NCBI GenBank assembly: GCA_029945375.1
Contig: CM057061.1
Location: forward strand, 3,348,001 to 3,412,000
Length of the DNA: 64,000 nucleotides
Direction of reading: 5' to 3'
From: Agaricus subrufescens
Lineage: Eukaryota; Basidiomycota; Agaricomycetes; Agaricales; Agaricaceae
This document shows, piece by piece, positions 20,615 to 32,814 of the stretch. Numbering within the stretch: the stretch's first letter is position 1; each line of letters starts with the position of its first letter. Made by a program: the position numbers and the translations under genes. The notes under the pieces are model-generated. The model did no database searches, was not told the DNA's origin, and saw only the letters and a program-made list of their open reading frames with translations.

Positions 20615-23249
20615 ATGAACCTGGGAAAAGCCGAAATGGGCATCCCCCACCGCCAGGGGAGCCGCGATCTATACAATCCCAGCACTGGTTTTCGGCCAGT
20701 AGATCCCTTCACATCATCTATAGCGCAGATTGCTCGTAACAACGCGAATGCTTCTGGCATCGAAAATGCCGATGACGTACCTCTTCCTCGCCGCTCCAGC
20801 AGTCGTTTCTCTGGCGCGTATCGGCAGACACCATCCGGCGTAACCCAGCCCTCTTCCCTTTTCACGGCACGCTCGCGCAGCAGATCACATTCATCTCGTC
20901 GTGACCATGATCAAGGATCTGTTCATCCGACAGTGCCTTCTGTCCATCATACTGCTTCTTTCACTCAGCAAACTGTGCCCTCTTATCCACCTACTGTATC
21001 GGTTTACCCCCTGGAGGACGGCATGTTTAGGTCCAGTTCAAATTTGAATACACCCCACTCGACTTTCATTGGCAGTCCCCATCCTACCCCTTACGACACT
21101 CTCGTTGAGGGAGGGCAATCAGTAAATCCAAGTTATAATTCACGACCCAGCTCACTTATCTACTATCCCATGCCTCGACCACCTGTCGATGCGGTGCTTT
21201 TACAGGAGTCAATAAAATCTTCTAGTCCTGTTTCAGCGGCCTCCAGTCCTAGCAGCCGAAGCCCTGCTGTACGCTTCGCGCCCAGGGTTACTTTATTGGG
21301 AAATGTTCCTCAACATTATCCTACCGGCGGCTCTTTTACACAGCCAGTCATGCAAATGCCTTGCCCTTCTCACCTCATTCCGGGCGCCTCGTCCTCACAA
21401 CACCCTCTAGCTGAAAACAAAGACGTTACTCATGACGCGCTATATGTGGGTAATCCAACTGCCGACGCAGCTCCTGTGCCTGTGAAGAACAACATTAGGC
21501 CTGGGACAGTGTTTGTGACGGATGTTCTACCAAGACAAGTGTATCTACACTTACTCCTCCGTCTTCCGTCCTTTTATTTCTCCAGGGTCAGCCGAATCTT
21601 TACAGAAGCCGACTTGACTTTGGGCGAAATTAAAGAGATGGCACTACAAGCATATACCGAAAACCAACCGTACTTTAATTACGGCCTATTCGATACAGGA
21701 CGTGACAGTGAATCAGGCATCACAACATCATCACCGGCATATGAGAAACTGAAAGTTGTCTGGGAACAGTTTATCGACGATCTGATACGAGAATGGAAGA
21801 CTTTGAACATCATATCTGTACTGCTTCTTTCGTGGGTGTCTGAAATTCCTCTACTACTGTTAACATACTCTGATACTATTTCCACATAGCGCAATCATGA
21901 CAACATTTCAAATACCTGGTGCTGCTGAGGATCCTCTAACCCGATATCTTGCCTTCTGGTCTTTGATCTGTGCTTTAATGAGCTTGCTGTACGGTTGTTC
22001 GTTTATTATTCGGTTCGCAAGTATGCGTAAGGCATACAAAGCGGTAGAGTGGGCCATTGTAAGTCAACTGAACGCTCAAAGAGACGGTCTCACAAGGATC
22101 ATAGGAGGCTCAGAAAATGCAAACGGTATTTTGGAATGTTTGGGTGATGCTGGCTATGCCTTTGGTATGGATGACTTGGTTTGTCCATCTCTATTCCTCA
22201 CGGATAGAAACTGAGTACGATATGACAAGTCAATTCTAACATTCATAGCCAGCATTATGTCATTCATGTGGCGAGCGAAAACTAACCTCCCCTCTGATTT
22301 CAAGTTCTCGGTTGCCCCTTCAACAGAGTTTGGATTTCGGATTTTCATTTGCATTGTCCTCGGCTTAGGTGTGGCATACAGTGTTTTGATAATAAGCACT
22401 TTCCGCCGCTATGGGAGCCAAATGGACGAAACATGGACATCTCGTGTCAGAAGTTACATAGATGGTCCTAATTCCAATTTCGGATACCGCTCGGCGACCA
22501 CCCACTCAAACTCTCCTGACAGAGCCAACCTTGGGTCAACGACGTCGTTACCTCTCCATTCCCTAACACCCTCACCAGTTAACTTTCCAGACCCCGAGAG
22601 TGACGACGCATCAAGGACCATCAATTCTCCCTTCTTGTATCATCCACAGTTTGGCATGCCTCCTGAACCTGTAGTGCATTTGGCCAAGTCACTGCCGGGT
22701 ACTCCAAGCGTTCACCTTTCCCGCTCAAAATCTACATCCTCTCTTCCCCGACTTCAAATACCAGATAATGACAATGTAAACAAGAACATAAAATTTCCAC
22801 ATCCGCAGTCACATCACTCCACATCCATATTCAGTCGACATTCTCTCCTGTACCATCCAACATTTCTCGAGAATAACAGCACCGATCTGCTACCGAGTCT
22901 CTCGGGGAGGCAGCTGCGTCGTTCTGCATCCGATAACCTTACTCGTTATTCCCCTGCCCGTTACCCAATGCCGGCTGTCAGTGACCCAAATTATGCCAGT
23001 TCACCGCTACGTCAAGACCATAGTCTCCCGCCTCTCAATCGTTCGCCTTTGGCTACTCGACACGGGGAGGTCCAAACGAATGTTTACTCTCATGCACAAG
23101 ATCTACCTCAGAGCACATCAAATTCGGATAAAGCTTCTGAAGTCGTACAAGGTGGGACGACGCTGGTAGAGGAGGGATCTTCTAATCGAATGGCTCGCAA
23201 CAAAAAGTACGTCGAATGTGAGAATTTCGCTCGTCATTTGAGTGGATGA
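20615..23249 (+). CDS. Four-TM tandem-array protein, paralogue D, with a damaged last splice acceptor
   Basis: Exons 20615-21831, 21890-22058 and 22105-22178 follow the family plan exactly. It starts MNLGKAEMGIPHRQ and carries VDPFTSSIAQIARN, LPRQVYLHLLLRLPSFYFSR, REWKTLNIISVLLLS and TM1-TM3. The last exon should begin with G-TCA at 22229, as in C and E, but the acceptor AG has become AA (22227-22228). Using the shifted AG one base later gives a frameshift and stop. Two in-frame rescues exist: acceptor CCAG with exon 4 at 22253 (818 aa, eight codons lost from TM3), or a weak GTCCAT donor at 22183 with exon 4 at 22230 (827 aa). The tail keeps LSRSKSTS and LRRSASDN. So it is either a functional copy with a modified TM3 or an early pseudogene. 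Confidence 0.72.
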
Positions 23250-24070
23250 TTTAATAATCCCGAAAATCATATACATGTATCACCCCATGTGTCTCCTTTG
23301 TATGCGCCCGCTAATTCACTGCTGCTCGTTCGAGTTTTGATATTCGAATCCGGTTCTCTCTATACCGATGATGACGCACTCTACCTCATCCCTCTTTGGT
23401 GTTATCATCTCATAGTGATCATGTTCACCCTACTTGTTAAGCCCTGAACAACTCGTACTACTGCTTTGCACGCCTAGAATTTTCTTCTTTTCTGCGCGAG
23501 ATAGTAGTGTGGGCTTTTGAAGACGTTTCCCTGTAAACAGGCTATTCGGGTCGACCAAGTAATCATTACATAATCAACGTAAGAAAATACTATGTGATAT
23601 TCTACTTATATATGTGCTCTCGAATCGTGCTTACACCGAGCACAATCCTAGTTTGGTTACTTACTACTCAAAACTTTGCCACACCTCCTCGCAAATCCAG
23701 AGTAGCCTGTCGATATAACGAGAACAAAGATCAATGTAAGATGTCCTCTAAAATGCATTTCTACCTGATCAGTATATCACTCGGACAATGAAACCCAGGG
23801 AAATGCTAATTGAACAACGCACAAAATCGCTAACATAGCATAGAATGATTTGTACTCTTCGAAAACAACTGGTCAGATCCTGTGCCCACGGTGCCCTTTA
23901 AAAATGTACTGGAACAAACAACAGTGCCGGCATATTGGCAGGACAACTCACTCCAAACAACAAGTTTAACAGCATTCTTCCATGATGATTCCATCAGATT
24001 CCCCAACTTTCTTGTCCCGCCGCCAAGTTTTTGCTACCTTCCCACTGACACTGTCGCCACATTGACCAAC

Positions 24071-26693
24071 ATGGACCTAGGACGAGCTGAGATGGGCATT
24101 CAGGATGGGCTTGGGAGGCACGATCTTCACGGCGCCAGCGCGGGATTCCAGCCGGTGGATCCATTCACGTCGTCTCTCGCGCAGGTCAATCGTAACCGTC
24201 AATATCCTTCTCTTATCAAAAGCATCGATGACGTGTCTCTCCCTCGCCCTCGCATAGCTTGGCGAGCACACCCTCGCACGACCCGGCCTGCCCACACTCC
24301 TTCTCCGCCGCAGACATACATTCAACTATCTCGTCCTATCGATGGCCTTGGGCCTCCTTCAACGCCGACCATCCCTTCCACCCGGTCCTGGATAACGTAC
24401 ATACCTGAGGGGGCACATTCAGATCAACGTCCTACATTAGACTCTTCATTACATTCTGATCATAGCTTTCAATCTATTGATGGCGACACTTCAAGTGGTT
24501 ATATCGCTGCTGCGGACGACGTTCCAAGCAACTTTCACTCCGCTACATACAGCCGTTCAAGCAGTTCTCATTCCGTTACATATGACCCTCCGACGGCAAC
24601 AGGGACTCCAGCGATCAACGCATGTATCATTCCATCGCCTACTTCAACCAACTATTCTACCCCTGTAAAGGTGGACCATGCCCGTTTGCTCACTCCTGCA
24701 CACCGGCCTATTCACACTCCTCCAGTCAACGACTCTCAAGGCCTTAGCAAAGTTGCGCACCCCGCACACCGAGTTATTTCTGCAAGGACTCACCGAGAAG
24801 CCAAACATCCTTCTAGCCAGCCTTCTCCTCAGCTAGAAAGCCCGGCACCTTCTTTGTCACGCGTTCCGATACAGTTAGCGTCCTCTCGTGGCTCGGGCGC
24901 AAGGGAAGGTGAATTAGACGGTGCGAAGGATGATTTTATTCCGAGCCCATCTACCTTGCAATACCAATATTGCAGGGTGAGTCCTATCACTAACGATGCT
25001 GTCACTCTGAAGCAGACTCTCGGGAACAGCATAGTATTCGCGACTGATATTTTACCACGACAACTCTATCTATACTTTCTTCTCCGTCTTCCCTCCTTCT
25101 ATTTCTCTCGGGTCAGCGGAATCTTCACTGAAGCCGACTTGACACTGGAAGAAATTTACGAAATGGCGCTACAGGCCTACACTGAGAACAAATCGCTATT
25201 CAACCACAACATGCTCGAAACAGAACGCTACGGTCATTCGGTATTCACAACGTTATCCCCAGCATATGAAAGACTAAAACTTTCATGGGAACACTTTATC
25301 GACAATTTGATAAAAGAGTGGAAGACTCTGAACATTATATCTGTCTTACTTCTTTCGTGAGTCTGCAATGCCTTTTATCGACGTTTGAGTGCCTCAATCC
25401 CATCTCTCTAGGGCAATCATGACCACTTTTCAGATTCATGGTGCCACTGAAGATCCCGTAACGAGATACCTTGCCTTCTGGTCCTTGATATGTGCCTTGA
25501 TGAGCCTGCTTTACAGTTGTTCATTCATCATCCAGTTCGCAAGTATGCGTAAAGCACACAAAGCAGTAGGATGGGCCATTGTAAGTGCCAAGCACTCGAA
25601 GAGAAGGCGATCTAACTAGGCTGGCAGGAGGCGCAAAAAATGCAAACTATACTATGGAATGTTTGGGTTATGTTGGCTATGCCTATGGTATGGATGTCAT
25701 GGTTCGTCCTTGTTTCTACCCTTTTAACCGGGGCTAAATTGATTTAATAGGTCGATTTTGACATTCTTAGCAAGCATCATGTCATTCATGTGGCGAGCAA
25801 GAGCCAACCTTCCTTCAGATTTCGAGTTCTCCGTTGCACCTTCGACAGAATTGGGGTTCCGGGTATTCGTTTGCGTCGTGTTCAGTTTGGGCGTTGTGTA
25901 TGGCGCGCTGATCATAAGCACTTTCCGGCGGTATGGAAGCCAAATGGACGAGACATGGACACGCCGAGTGAGGAACTTCATCGAAAACACTGATTCAAAA
26001 CCGTTATATCGTTCTACGACGGTACCCCCGACCTCACAAGATCGAGTCAACCAGAGGTCAATGGGCTCCTTATCACTACATCCCCCGGAGTCGCCTTCAA
26101 GCATTGCTCAACCTCCAATAACTGCCCAATCTCACATCGCTGTTCAAACTCCTCTACCTCCCGTTGTTGTCCAACGTACTGATAACTATTATGTTCCGGA
26201 TACTGTCGATTCTCCGTTGGCATACCGATCATTGTCAAGCATTCACCCGGCCCCTCAACCCGGAATGCAAACAAAAAAGCCTCTGGAAACCAAAGAGCAG
26301 CAGCCGCGCTGCTCGAAATCTAAAGCTAATCCACCTCGACCTCTAGGAGCAGACAATGATAATTCCAGCAAAGACTCTAAATCACTAGTTCGGTATCCGC
26401 AATCATATCCCTTTACATCCACTCGTCGCCATCCTATCCTCTTCGAGAAGAATAACAGCAACTTGCCACCAAAAGCTCTAAAACGGAAACGACGGCGTTC
26501 TTCATCTGATAACCTTATTCGTTATTCCCCCACCCCTCATCCGGTTCCGGTCGTCAGAGATTCAGACAATAGCGCCTGCTCTCTGCCTCGTCCAAGCTTT
26601 GAATTTTCTTCGGGAGGAGAATTGTCTGTATCATCCTATCCCTTTTCAGATGAGCCCTTTGGCTTTCAGAATTCAAATTTCTTGTATATCTAG
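24071..26693 (+). CDS. Four-TM tandem-array protein, paralogue E (function unknown)
   Basis: Model: exons 24071-25356, 25412-25580, 25628-25701 and 25751-26693, giving 823 aa. The ATG at 24071 (MDLGRAEMGIQDG) matches C and D. It carries VDPFTSSLAQVNRN, a long disordered region, LPRQLYLYFLLRLPSFYFSR, FTEADLTLEEIYEMALQ, KEWKTLNIISVLLLS, four TM segments (TM2 YLAFWSLICALMSLLYS; TM4 GFRVFVCVVFSLGVVYG) and a tail with KRRRSSSDNLIRYSP. All splice sites are standard and in frame. It is the last copy of the array. C, D and E are closer to each other than to A and B, which points to recent local duplication. Confidence 0.84.
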
Positions 26694-27313
26694 TACATCC
26701 TTATAACACTCCCCTTTTCTTCCTGTTTGTCCTACTCTTGAAAACTTGGGGTTGGACTCTTTAGACGATAGCGAACTCCAGTGAAAAATACAACACACCT
26801 CTTCGGACGAGGATCGGCTTTGGTCCGGATTGAAGCGGCTTCTGTAAGCCATCTAGTATTCTGCCACCGACTAGTATAAATATACGCGGTAAATTTGTGC
26901 TCACAGCTTCCTCGCCTCGCTTCTTGGCGCTTACTGTGTCAAGACGTAGACATTTAGTGCTTAGAAGTTGGGACTAAGCGAGCTTCGAACGGCTAGAAAC
27001 AGAGCTTACTCTTGCCAGCCGATGTCAATTAGTATTGATGGGCGTAAATTAGATTGGTTGCTTGCACCACTCCACACCTATCAATATTAGACGTAATGCC
27101 AACTTGTCATTTTGAGAGGAAAAACAAGGTAAAAGCGAGGGTGTAATGATCGTAAAAAAGAAAAGGATCGATGGTGATGGTAGCAACCCAAATCAGCGAA
27201 ATCAAGAACGTAAGTACAGCACAACAAGAACCTAAACTCCAAAGCATTTGTACACGAAAAAACCCAATGAGACCAATAAATACAAAAAAAGTCAGTCAGA
27301 GAAAGGACAGGTG
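26694..27313. other. Convergent intergenic region; no gene recognised
   Basis: This separates the 3' end of paralogue E (+) from the 3' end of the OPI1 gene (-). It is AT-rich with no supported frame and probably holds both 3' untranslated regions. Confidence 0.4.
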
Positions 27314-30030
27314 TCATGATGAATCAACGTCCATCTGCAGGCTTGACTTCCTCTTGCCTAAGATACCCGATTTGTCATCAAGAATATTGCGGGGATCATC
27401 ATCGTCATCTGAAAGTCCAGCAGGAGCCATTTTGGGCGTATTATATCTCGAAGTGATATGCATCGACGAAAACGAGATCGCTCCAGGACTAGGTGCATTG
27501 GCAACACCACTTCCATTTCCATATGCTTCTCTTTTCACGGACGTCGTTGATGTGAGTAGGGAAGCGTGTGCATGGATATGCTGAGGATGCGAATGTGGAT
27601 GATATTGTGACGATGACGACGATAGCGACGGGGAAGCAAAAGAGGGATTTGTAGGGGTGGATGGCATACTACTCGAGGGTACAGTTGGTTGTGTTGAAGA
27701 TGAATTTGAATTCGATATATAACTGAGGGTGGTCGTGGTCGTAAACGGTGACGCCGGCATTGAACTTGACATTGAAAACAATGCTTCGTCTTCACCAACA
27801 GAGGATGTACTTCGGCCGCGATGGTGGAATAGAGACCCAAAATCGGCGGACTTGCTACTACTGTGCCGGGATTGTTCGAAAGGCAATTCGACTGGTGGCA
27901 ACTCCAAATCTTGGCTGAGCGTCTCTTCTTCTCGGTTTCCTCCCGTACCACGTTGAACTCCGACCATACGAAGGCGGTTGACCCAGCTATCGGTAATTTG
28001 TCAGTCTGAGTTAAGCGGATGTGAAACCACATACGCGTCTGCACAGTCCAGGCTGTCCTTCACTACACCTGTGACATTACGCATCATATCCAGGCTTTCA
28101 GTTGCAAGGTTGAGGATACGTTGCGCTGCAGCTGCAGCATTGGAATGAGACACCGGCTGTTGAAGGTGTACGTCCGAGGGAGTGGGTGATGTGGCTCGGG
28201 AAGTATTACCGCGTTCGCGTTGCGCTGCACGCCTTTCCCTTCCCTGGCCTCTTCGAAGTGAACCAGTGCTACTTCCAGCAGCCGCTACAGTCCCACGTTC
28301 ACGTTCGCCATTTCCGGTGCTTGCACTATTCGGTCCAGCCAGTACGCTTGCAGGAACACCTGAAGCGGCTGTTTTGGAAGCCCAACGATGCGGTAGCTTC
28401 AGGATAAATCCGCGAACTTTCCCACGGGCAGGTTCGGGTAATGCTCCTCCGGCGTATTTACTTACGACATTTACCATTTGTCGAATTGTGGAGACAATAT
28501 CCTTCCTAACTTCAGTCAATTTTCTGAGCTGTTCTTCAGAGATAGGCGGGCGACGTGGGTGGGCATCTTGTTGCGGGATCGGTTGAACACATTCAATGAA
28601 ACCTCGAATGATCAATATTTGTGCGTCGATGTGTGCTGTAGCAAACTAAACAACATGCGAAGATGAGCGGTAGAACGAGAACCTCAGCCGAATACCGACC
28701 TGTAACCAATTGAGACAATACTTTAAGCGGCGCATATTTTCATCGCTCAGTGCCACACCCAGCCCACCAGCTTCCAGTAGCATCGCCTGCCACCGACTTC
28801 GCTGAGCTACTTGTCGCTCTGGATCTTGAGGAACCCCAGCATTGGAATGTCTATGTCGAAGAGGAGCAGGTTGGCTTGGCGGCCTGGTGTGTGTTTCATC
28901 AAGAGGTATTGGAGAACCAATCCTGGAGTCTGGGGGTGACGTTGCGGCCGGGGACGCATGAGAATGGGTGGCTAAGAGAGAGTGAGTGAGAGAGAAGGGA
29001 TAAAAATAGATAAGATCGGACCCACATTTGATCCATAGAGGAACACTCTGGTCAACGCTGGTCGAATACCGCTGCCTCGACTCATCGTCTTGTGGATATA
29101 ATTTTTCCTCTTCTGGCGCTATAGACCCATCCAGAGTTTTTGTTCTTAATTTTAGTCGACTCCTGTCGGAATGTTGATTGATGAATGTTGCTGATGAACC
29201 CGCATCGGTAACATCTGATGAGCGCCACCGTAAAGATGGATGTTCAGGTGATTGGGGAGAAGTGGGATCTTGCCCAATAGAGGGTCGTCGATACCTATCA
29301 AACTTAGGGAGTGTGATTTTAGTACTTTTAGAGAAATAGATGGCGAAGGGTAGAATATCGGGTTCAGATAATAGACACCGAATCTCCATAAAGGGGTGAA
29401 AGTGATCAGGGCCGCGAAAAGTATATTGCATATTGCCAAGGTTCACCATTTCATGTGAAGTTGAGCCAACATAGATGCAGGCCCGTGCGCAACTATGAGC
29501 GGCGTTTTCAAAAAAATTGTTACTTACGCGATCCAGTTGTCGACAAGCAAATTCGTCAATCTGATTCACAGGCAGCCGATCAATCACAGGTTTCGATATC
29601 GTCTTTACACTCGATTCAACCATCTCTGCGCTGTACTACATGTGATTCGCCACCCCCCATCAGTTTCAGGATATCACAGGGTAACAACGACTCACTTTGA
29701 CCACCCGTGAAGAGGCCTTGCCTTGTTCATAAGCGCGAATAGCTGTTCCAACGAGTGGAAACGAAGTCATCCGGGCGACGAGACCTGCTGATGAGGATTG
29801 CTGAAGATCATCATGGTCTGTTCCTCGACCACTGCGTGACGAGGCCCGGGCTTATATAGTCAAACGTTAAAACCGTGATCCGAGTATCAGGGGGACCTTG
29901 AGAGGAAATTACCTTCAGGTGCAGATGCGGTGGCACGAGACCGCATGTCGCCGAGGGCTTTTACCGCGATATCGACACGGGTGCTCTCGTCGTCGTGCGC
30001 GGGGGCAAGGACGGGGTGTTGAGAGGACAT
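27314..30030 (-). CDS. OPI1: OPI1-family transcriptional regulator of phospholipid (inositol) genes
   Basis: Model on the minus strand: 29913-30030, 29696-29850, 29528-29635, 29026-29302, 28700-28971, 28035-28645 and 27314-27986. They sum to 738 codons (737 aa). Near the N-terminus is DIAVKALGDMRSRA, then MTSFPLVGTAIRAYEQGKAS, VESSVKTISKPVIDRLPVNQ and DEFACRQLDR: the hallmark Opi1 region. Mid-protein: GGLGVALSDENMRRLKYCLN with WLQFATAHIDAQILIIRG; then VRKDIVSTIRQMVNVVSKYA and GFILKLPHRW, and AWVNRLRMVGV near residue 515. The tail is Ser/Pro-rich. In yeast, Opi1 represses INO genes and is held at the ER when phosphatidic acid is high; the role here is inferred from family. The introns 28972-29025 (54 nt) and 29303-29527 (225 nt) are multiples of three without stops, so retained forms would be translatable. 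The start lies only 133 bp below the stop of the upstream gene. Confidence 0.85.
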
Positions 30031-30163
30031 GGGTGCCAGTGGTGGGCGTTGAAGGGAGATTGCACCACGACTCGCACATGATAGAACTCGCTTTCCATGT
30101 GATATTCTACATCAAGAACAAATATATCCAAATATCCACCTGACAATCCGAATATAATTCCAT

Positions 30164-32814
30164 TCAACCCGAGTTCGACTGCAGATGGATCCGAACATGC
30201 TGGCCTAGGTTGTCCCGGCGGCTGAACGTCTTGTCACAGCCCTCGTAGGGGCACGGATGCGCTGTACAAGGCCCTCAGTCACTCCGCCAACGAGGAATAT
30301 AAATAGACACTGACGTTTATCGTGAGTATGAATGCTTCGTACATGTCTCTTCAAGTGCTCTCCTCGAACGAAGCATTTACCACACCCCAAAACCTCACAT
30401 ACAAATACTCTCTTAGCGTCATCGTAATCCAGTTTCTTCTTCACCTCCTGATGAGGAACCTTTCGCCCACGACTCTTCTTAATCAAATCCGGCACTGGAA
30501 CAGGAAGTGGAATATGTCCGTTTCTTCGTGTGCGCCCCGAACGGATAACAGGTTCTCCAGAAGTTCCGTCCAACGGGAAGGGTACATATGTCCCCCATAC
30601 ACTCGTTGGTGATTTCCCACTCAGCATTGTCACCTTGGCCAAAGCAAGTGCTGCGCTACCCTTCGCTTTCCCTTTGCTACGTTTGTCTGACCTATTACGT
30701 TTCGTGCTTCCTTCGTCCAGAAGATCATCCGGAGATACACTTGTGATTTCTGAGTCAGGAGTCCTGAGCGTTGAAGTGCTTAAACTTCGCGTATAAGAGC
30801 TCCTGTTGGTACACGAACTACTGAGGCTTCCGAGTCTGCTCATCGACTTCACAGGGAGAGACGAAGGACCAGGATCGTTGTTGGCTTCAGGAGAAGATGG
30901 ACCACTAGATGGAAAATATGCATCCGAATCGTCTGGATCATCTGAATCATCATCATCACTAGTCCAGCAAACATCCTTCCTTGCCTTTCCCTTTCCGTTC
31001 TTCTGCGGACTAGACAACGACCCAATTCTCCTCCGTTTCCTCTTCCTCTCATCTCCCGATATTTCTTCCGCGTCTCTCGGCTTCATCTCAGTATCTTTAC
31101 TGATCTTTCTCAAACCTAATAACTCCCTCCTCGAAACATTTTCAACGCTCTTTATCGAATCGTCATCGGATTCCGAACCACGACCTCTCTTCCTCTTCCT
31201 GCTCTCCGAGGATGTTTGCCAGACGGGATAGGGTGGCGCAGGAAGAATATCCTGAGGGGGAACCGATCGAGGAGGGGAGGCAGGCGTGCTAGTAACCGTC
31301 GTCAAAGAATCTCCCTCCCAACCAATCAAAGAGGGCTTCTTGCTCCTCGTCGGTATCGGTAAAGGTATCGACATATCCACAAGTTGCTGTGTTCTTCCAC
31401 CTTTCGCAGCTTTCTTCACTCCTCGGCCTGTTCCGGACCTGCTAAGTACTCCAACGGAAGTACTATTCGCCCTCCTCATTATAAGATTGATCCCTGTAGA
31501 CCGTCCAGCACCTCTCACTGGGCTATGGCTCCGCACCCCACCATTACCCTGAAATCTTAGAGGAGACCTCGACGCATTGGCAGAACCACCCGAGCTATTC
31601 AACCCAGAAAACGCGAGCGATAATCCGTCCGACCCCACATTCGAAAGACTGACGTCCCCATCCCTGGTCCCCCCACTAACGCTGCCGCTCACGTCCACTA
31701 CAACTCTTCCCGTATTACCATACTGCAGAGTCATTGGCGAAACAGAAGAAGGCGGAACCAGTTCAGGCGAACTCAGTATGAACGAATTCGTTGATACTGT
31801 GGTCTCTGCCTCCTTTCCATTGACGCTAGAAGCACCGAAACTCGAATCGCTGGTATTGTTTGGGTATCCTAGTAGCTTCGGTGAACGGTAACTTGTGAGG
31901 GAGTGACTCTGTAGTGCGGAAGGAGCGATAGGGGCAGGGGTAGAGGTCAGAGTCTGGATTCGATGTTGATGATGGGATAAAGGGTAGGCAGTGGTGATAT
32001 CACTAGGTAATGAACGTCCTCCTAGCATGATCCTCGTCCATCCAGACATTTCCACATTCACATCATTCATCGTCATCGAAGTATTAAACCCTGAGCCTTC
32101 GCTATCACCATCCAACGGACTCTGAAATTCCGGACGAGAACCAAACGCTTTGCCATCTTGAAGCGCAAGATTGAGGTATTGATCTAATGAATGGAGATGG
32201 TCCACGGATCCTTGGGAGGGAAACAAAATCCCATTCATTCCATGGTCGAAACTGGGCATGGTATTAGAATCATTCGACCCCGAGTTGCCATTAAGATGCA
32301 GTTGCGCAGGAGTGACAGTAAAGGAACCTTGGATTGGAGGAGGCTGACTGATACCATCACTGACATCGCTGACGTCGAGATCGATTCCGAGTCCAAAAAG
32401 TTGATTGAAATCATCCAAATCCATCGCACTACAACTTATATCGCCATCCACCCTCGACCCACCCCCACTCGCATATTCCAGTTCCTCTTCCTCTTCCTCT
32501 TCCTCTTCCTCTTCGTAGGTAGATTTATTCGAACTCGCCGTATTTCTGGTGTTTTTCGTATCCTTCGTGCTCTTAGTACTCGTGTTACTGTCAGCCGTGC
32601 TTATCGACTGATCGAAACTCATATCATTGGAATCTAGACCCGCATGATTACGGACGCTGTTGCCATCGATCGACATAGAAGACCCAGAATATTGAGGATC
32701 GTAACCCGAGGGATGTTGATCGTCAAGCCAAGCAGTAGTCATAGGCGTAAGCGTAGGCGTTGATACCAAACTCGGTGGATGGGGACAAACGTTCCCACTA
32801 TCGAGCCGCATCAT
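30164..32814 (-). CDS. MSN2/MSN4-like C2H2 zinc-finger transcription factor
   Basis: Model: exon 1 30315-32814 and exon 2 30164-30261 across a 53-nt intron (ACTGAC donor complement at 30309-30314), giving 865 aa. The first finger is CX4CX12HX4H ([20 protein letters not shown]), the second CX4CX12HX3H ([20 protein letters not shown]). The intron falls in the linker and the splice restores [14 protein letters not shown]. This arrangement at the extreme C-terminus matches fungal Msn2/4-type stress factors that bind CCCCT elements. The long N-terminal part is Ser/Asn/Asp-rich with a run of 11 Glu, suiting an activation domain. Basic stretches near residues 540-640 may be nuclear localisation signals. 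The start at 32814 is the first ATG of the frame (a second ATG follows immediately); upstream 5' exons are not excluded. Confidence 0.8.
32482..32514 (+). repeat. TTCCTC microsatellite coding poly-Glu in the MSN2/4-like gene
   Basis: About five and a half perfect copies of TTCCTC (plus strand) encode the acidic Glu run on the minus strand. Length variation would change only the number of Glu residues in pairs. Confidence 0.85.
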
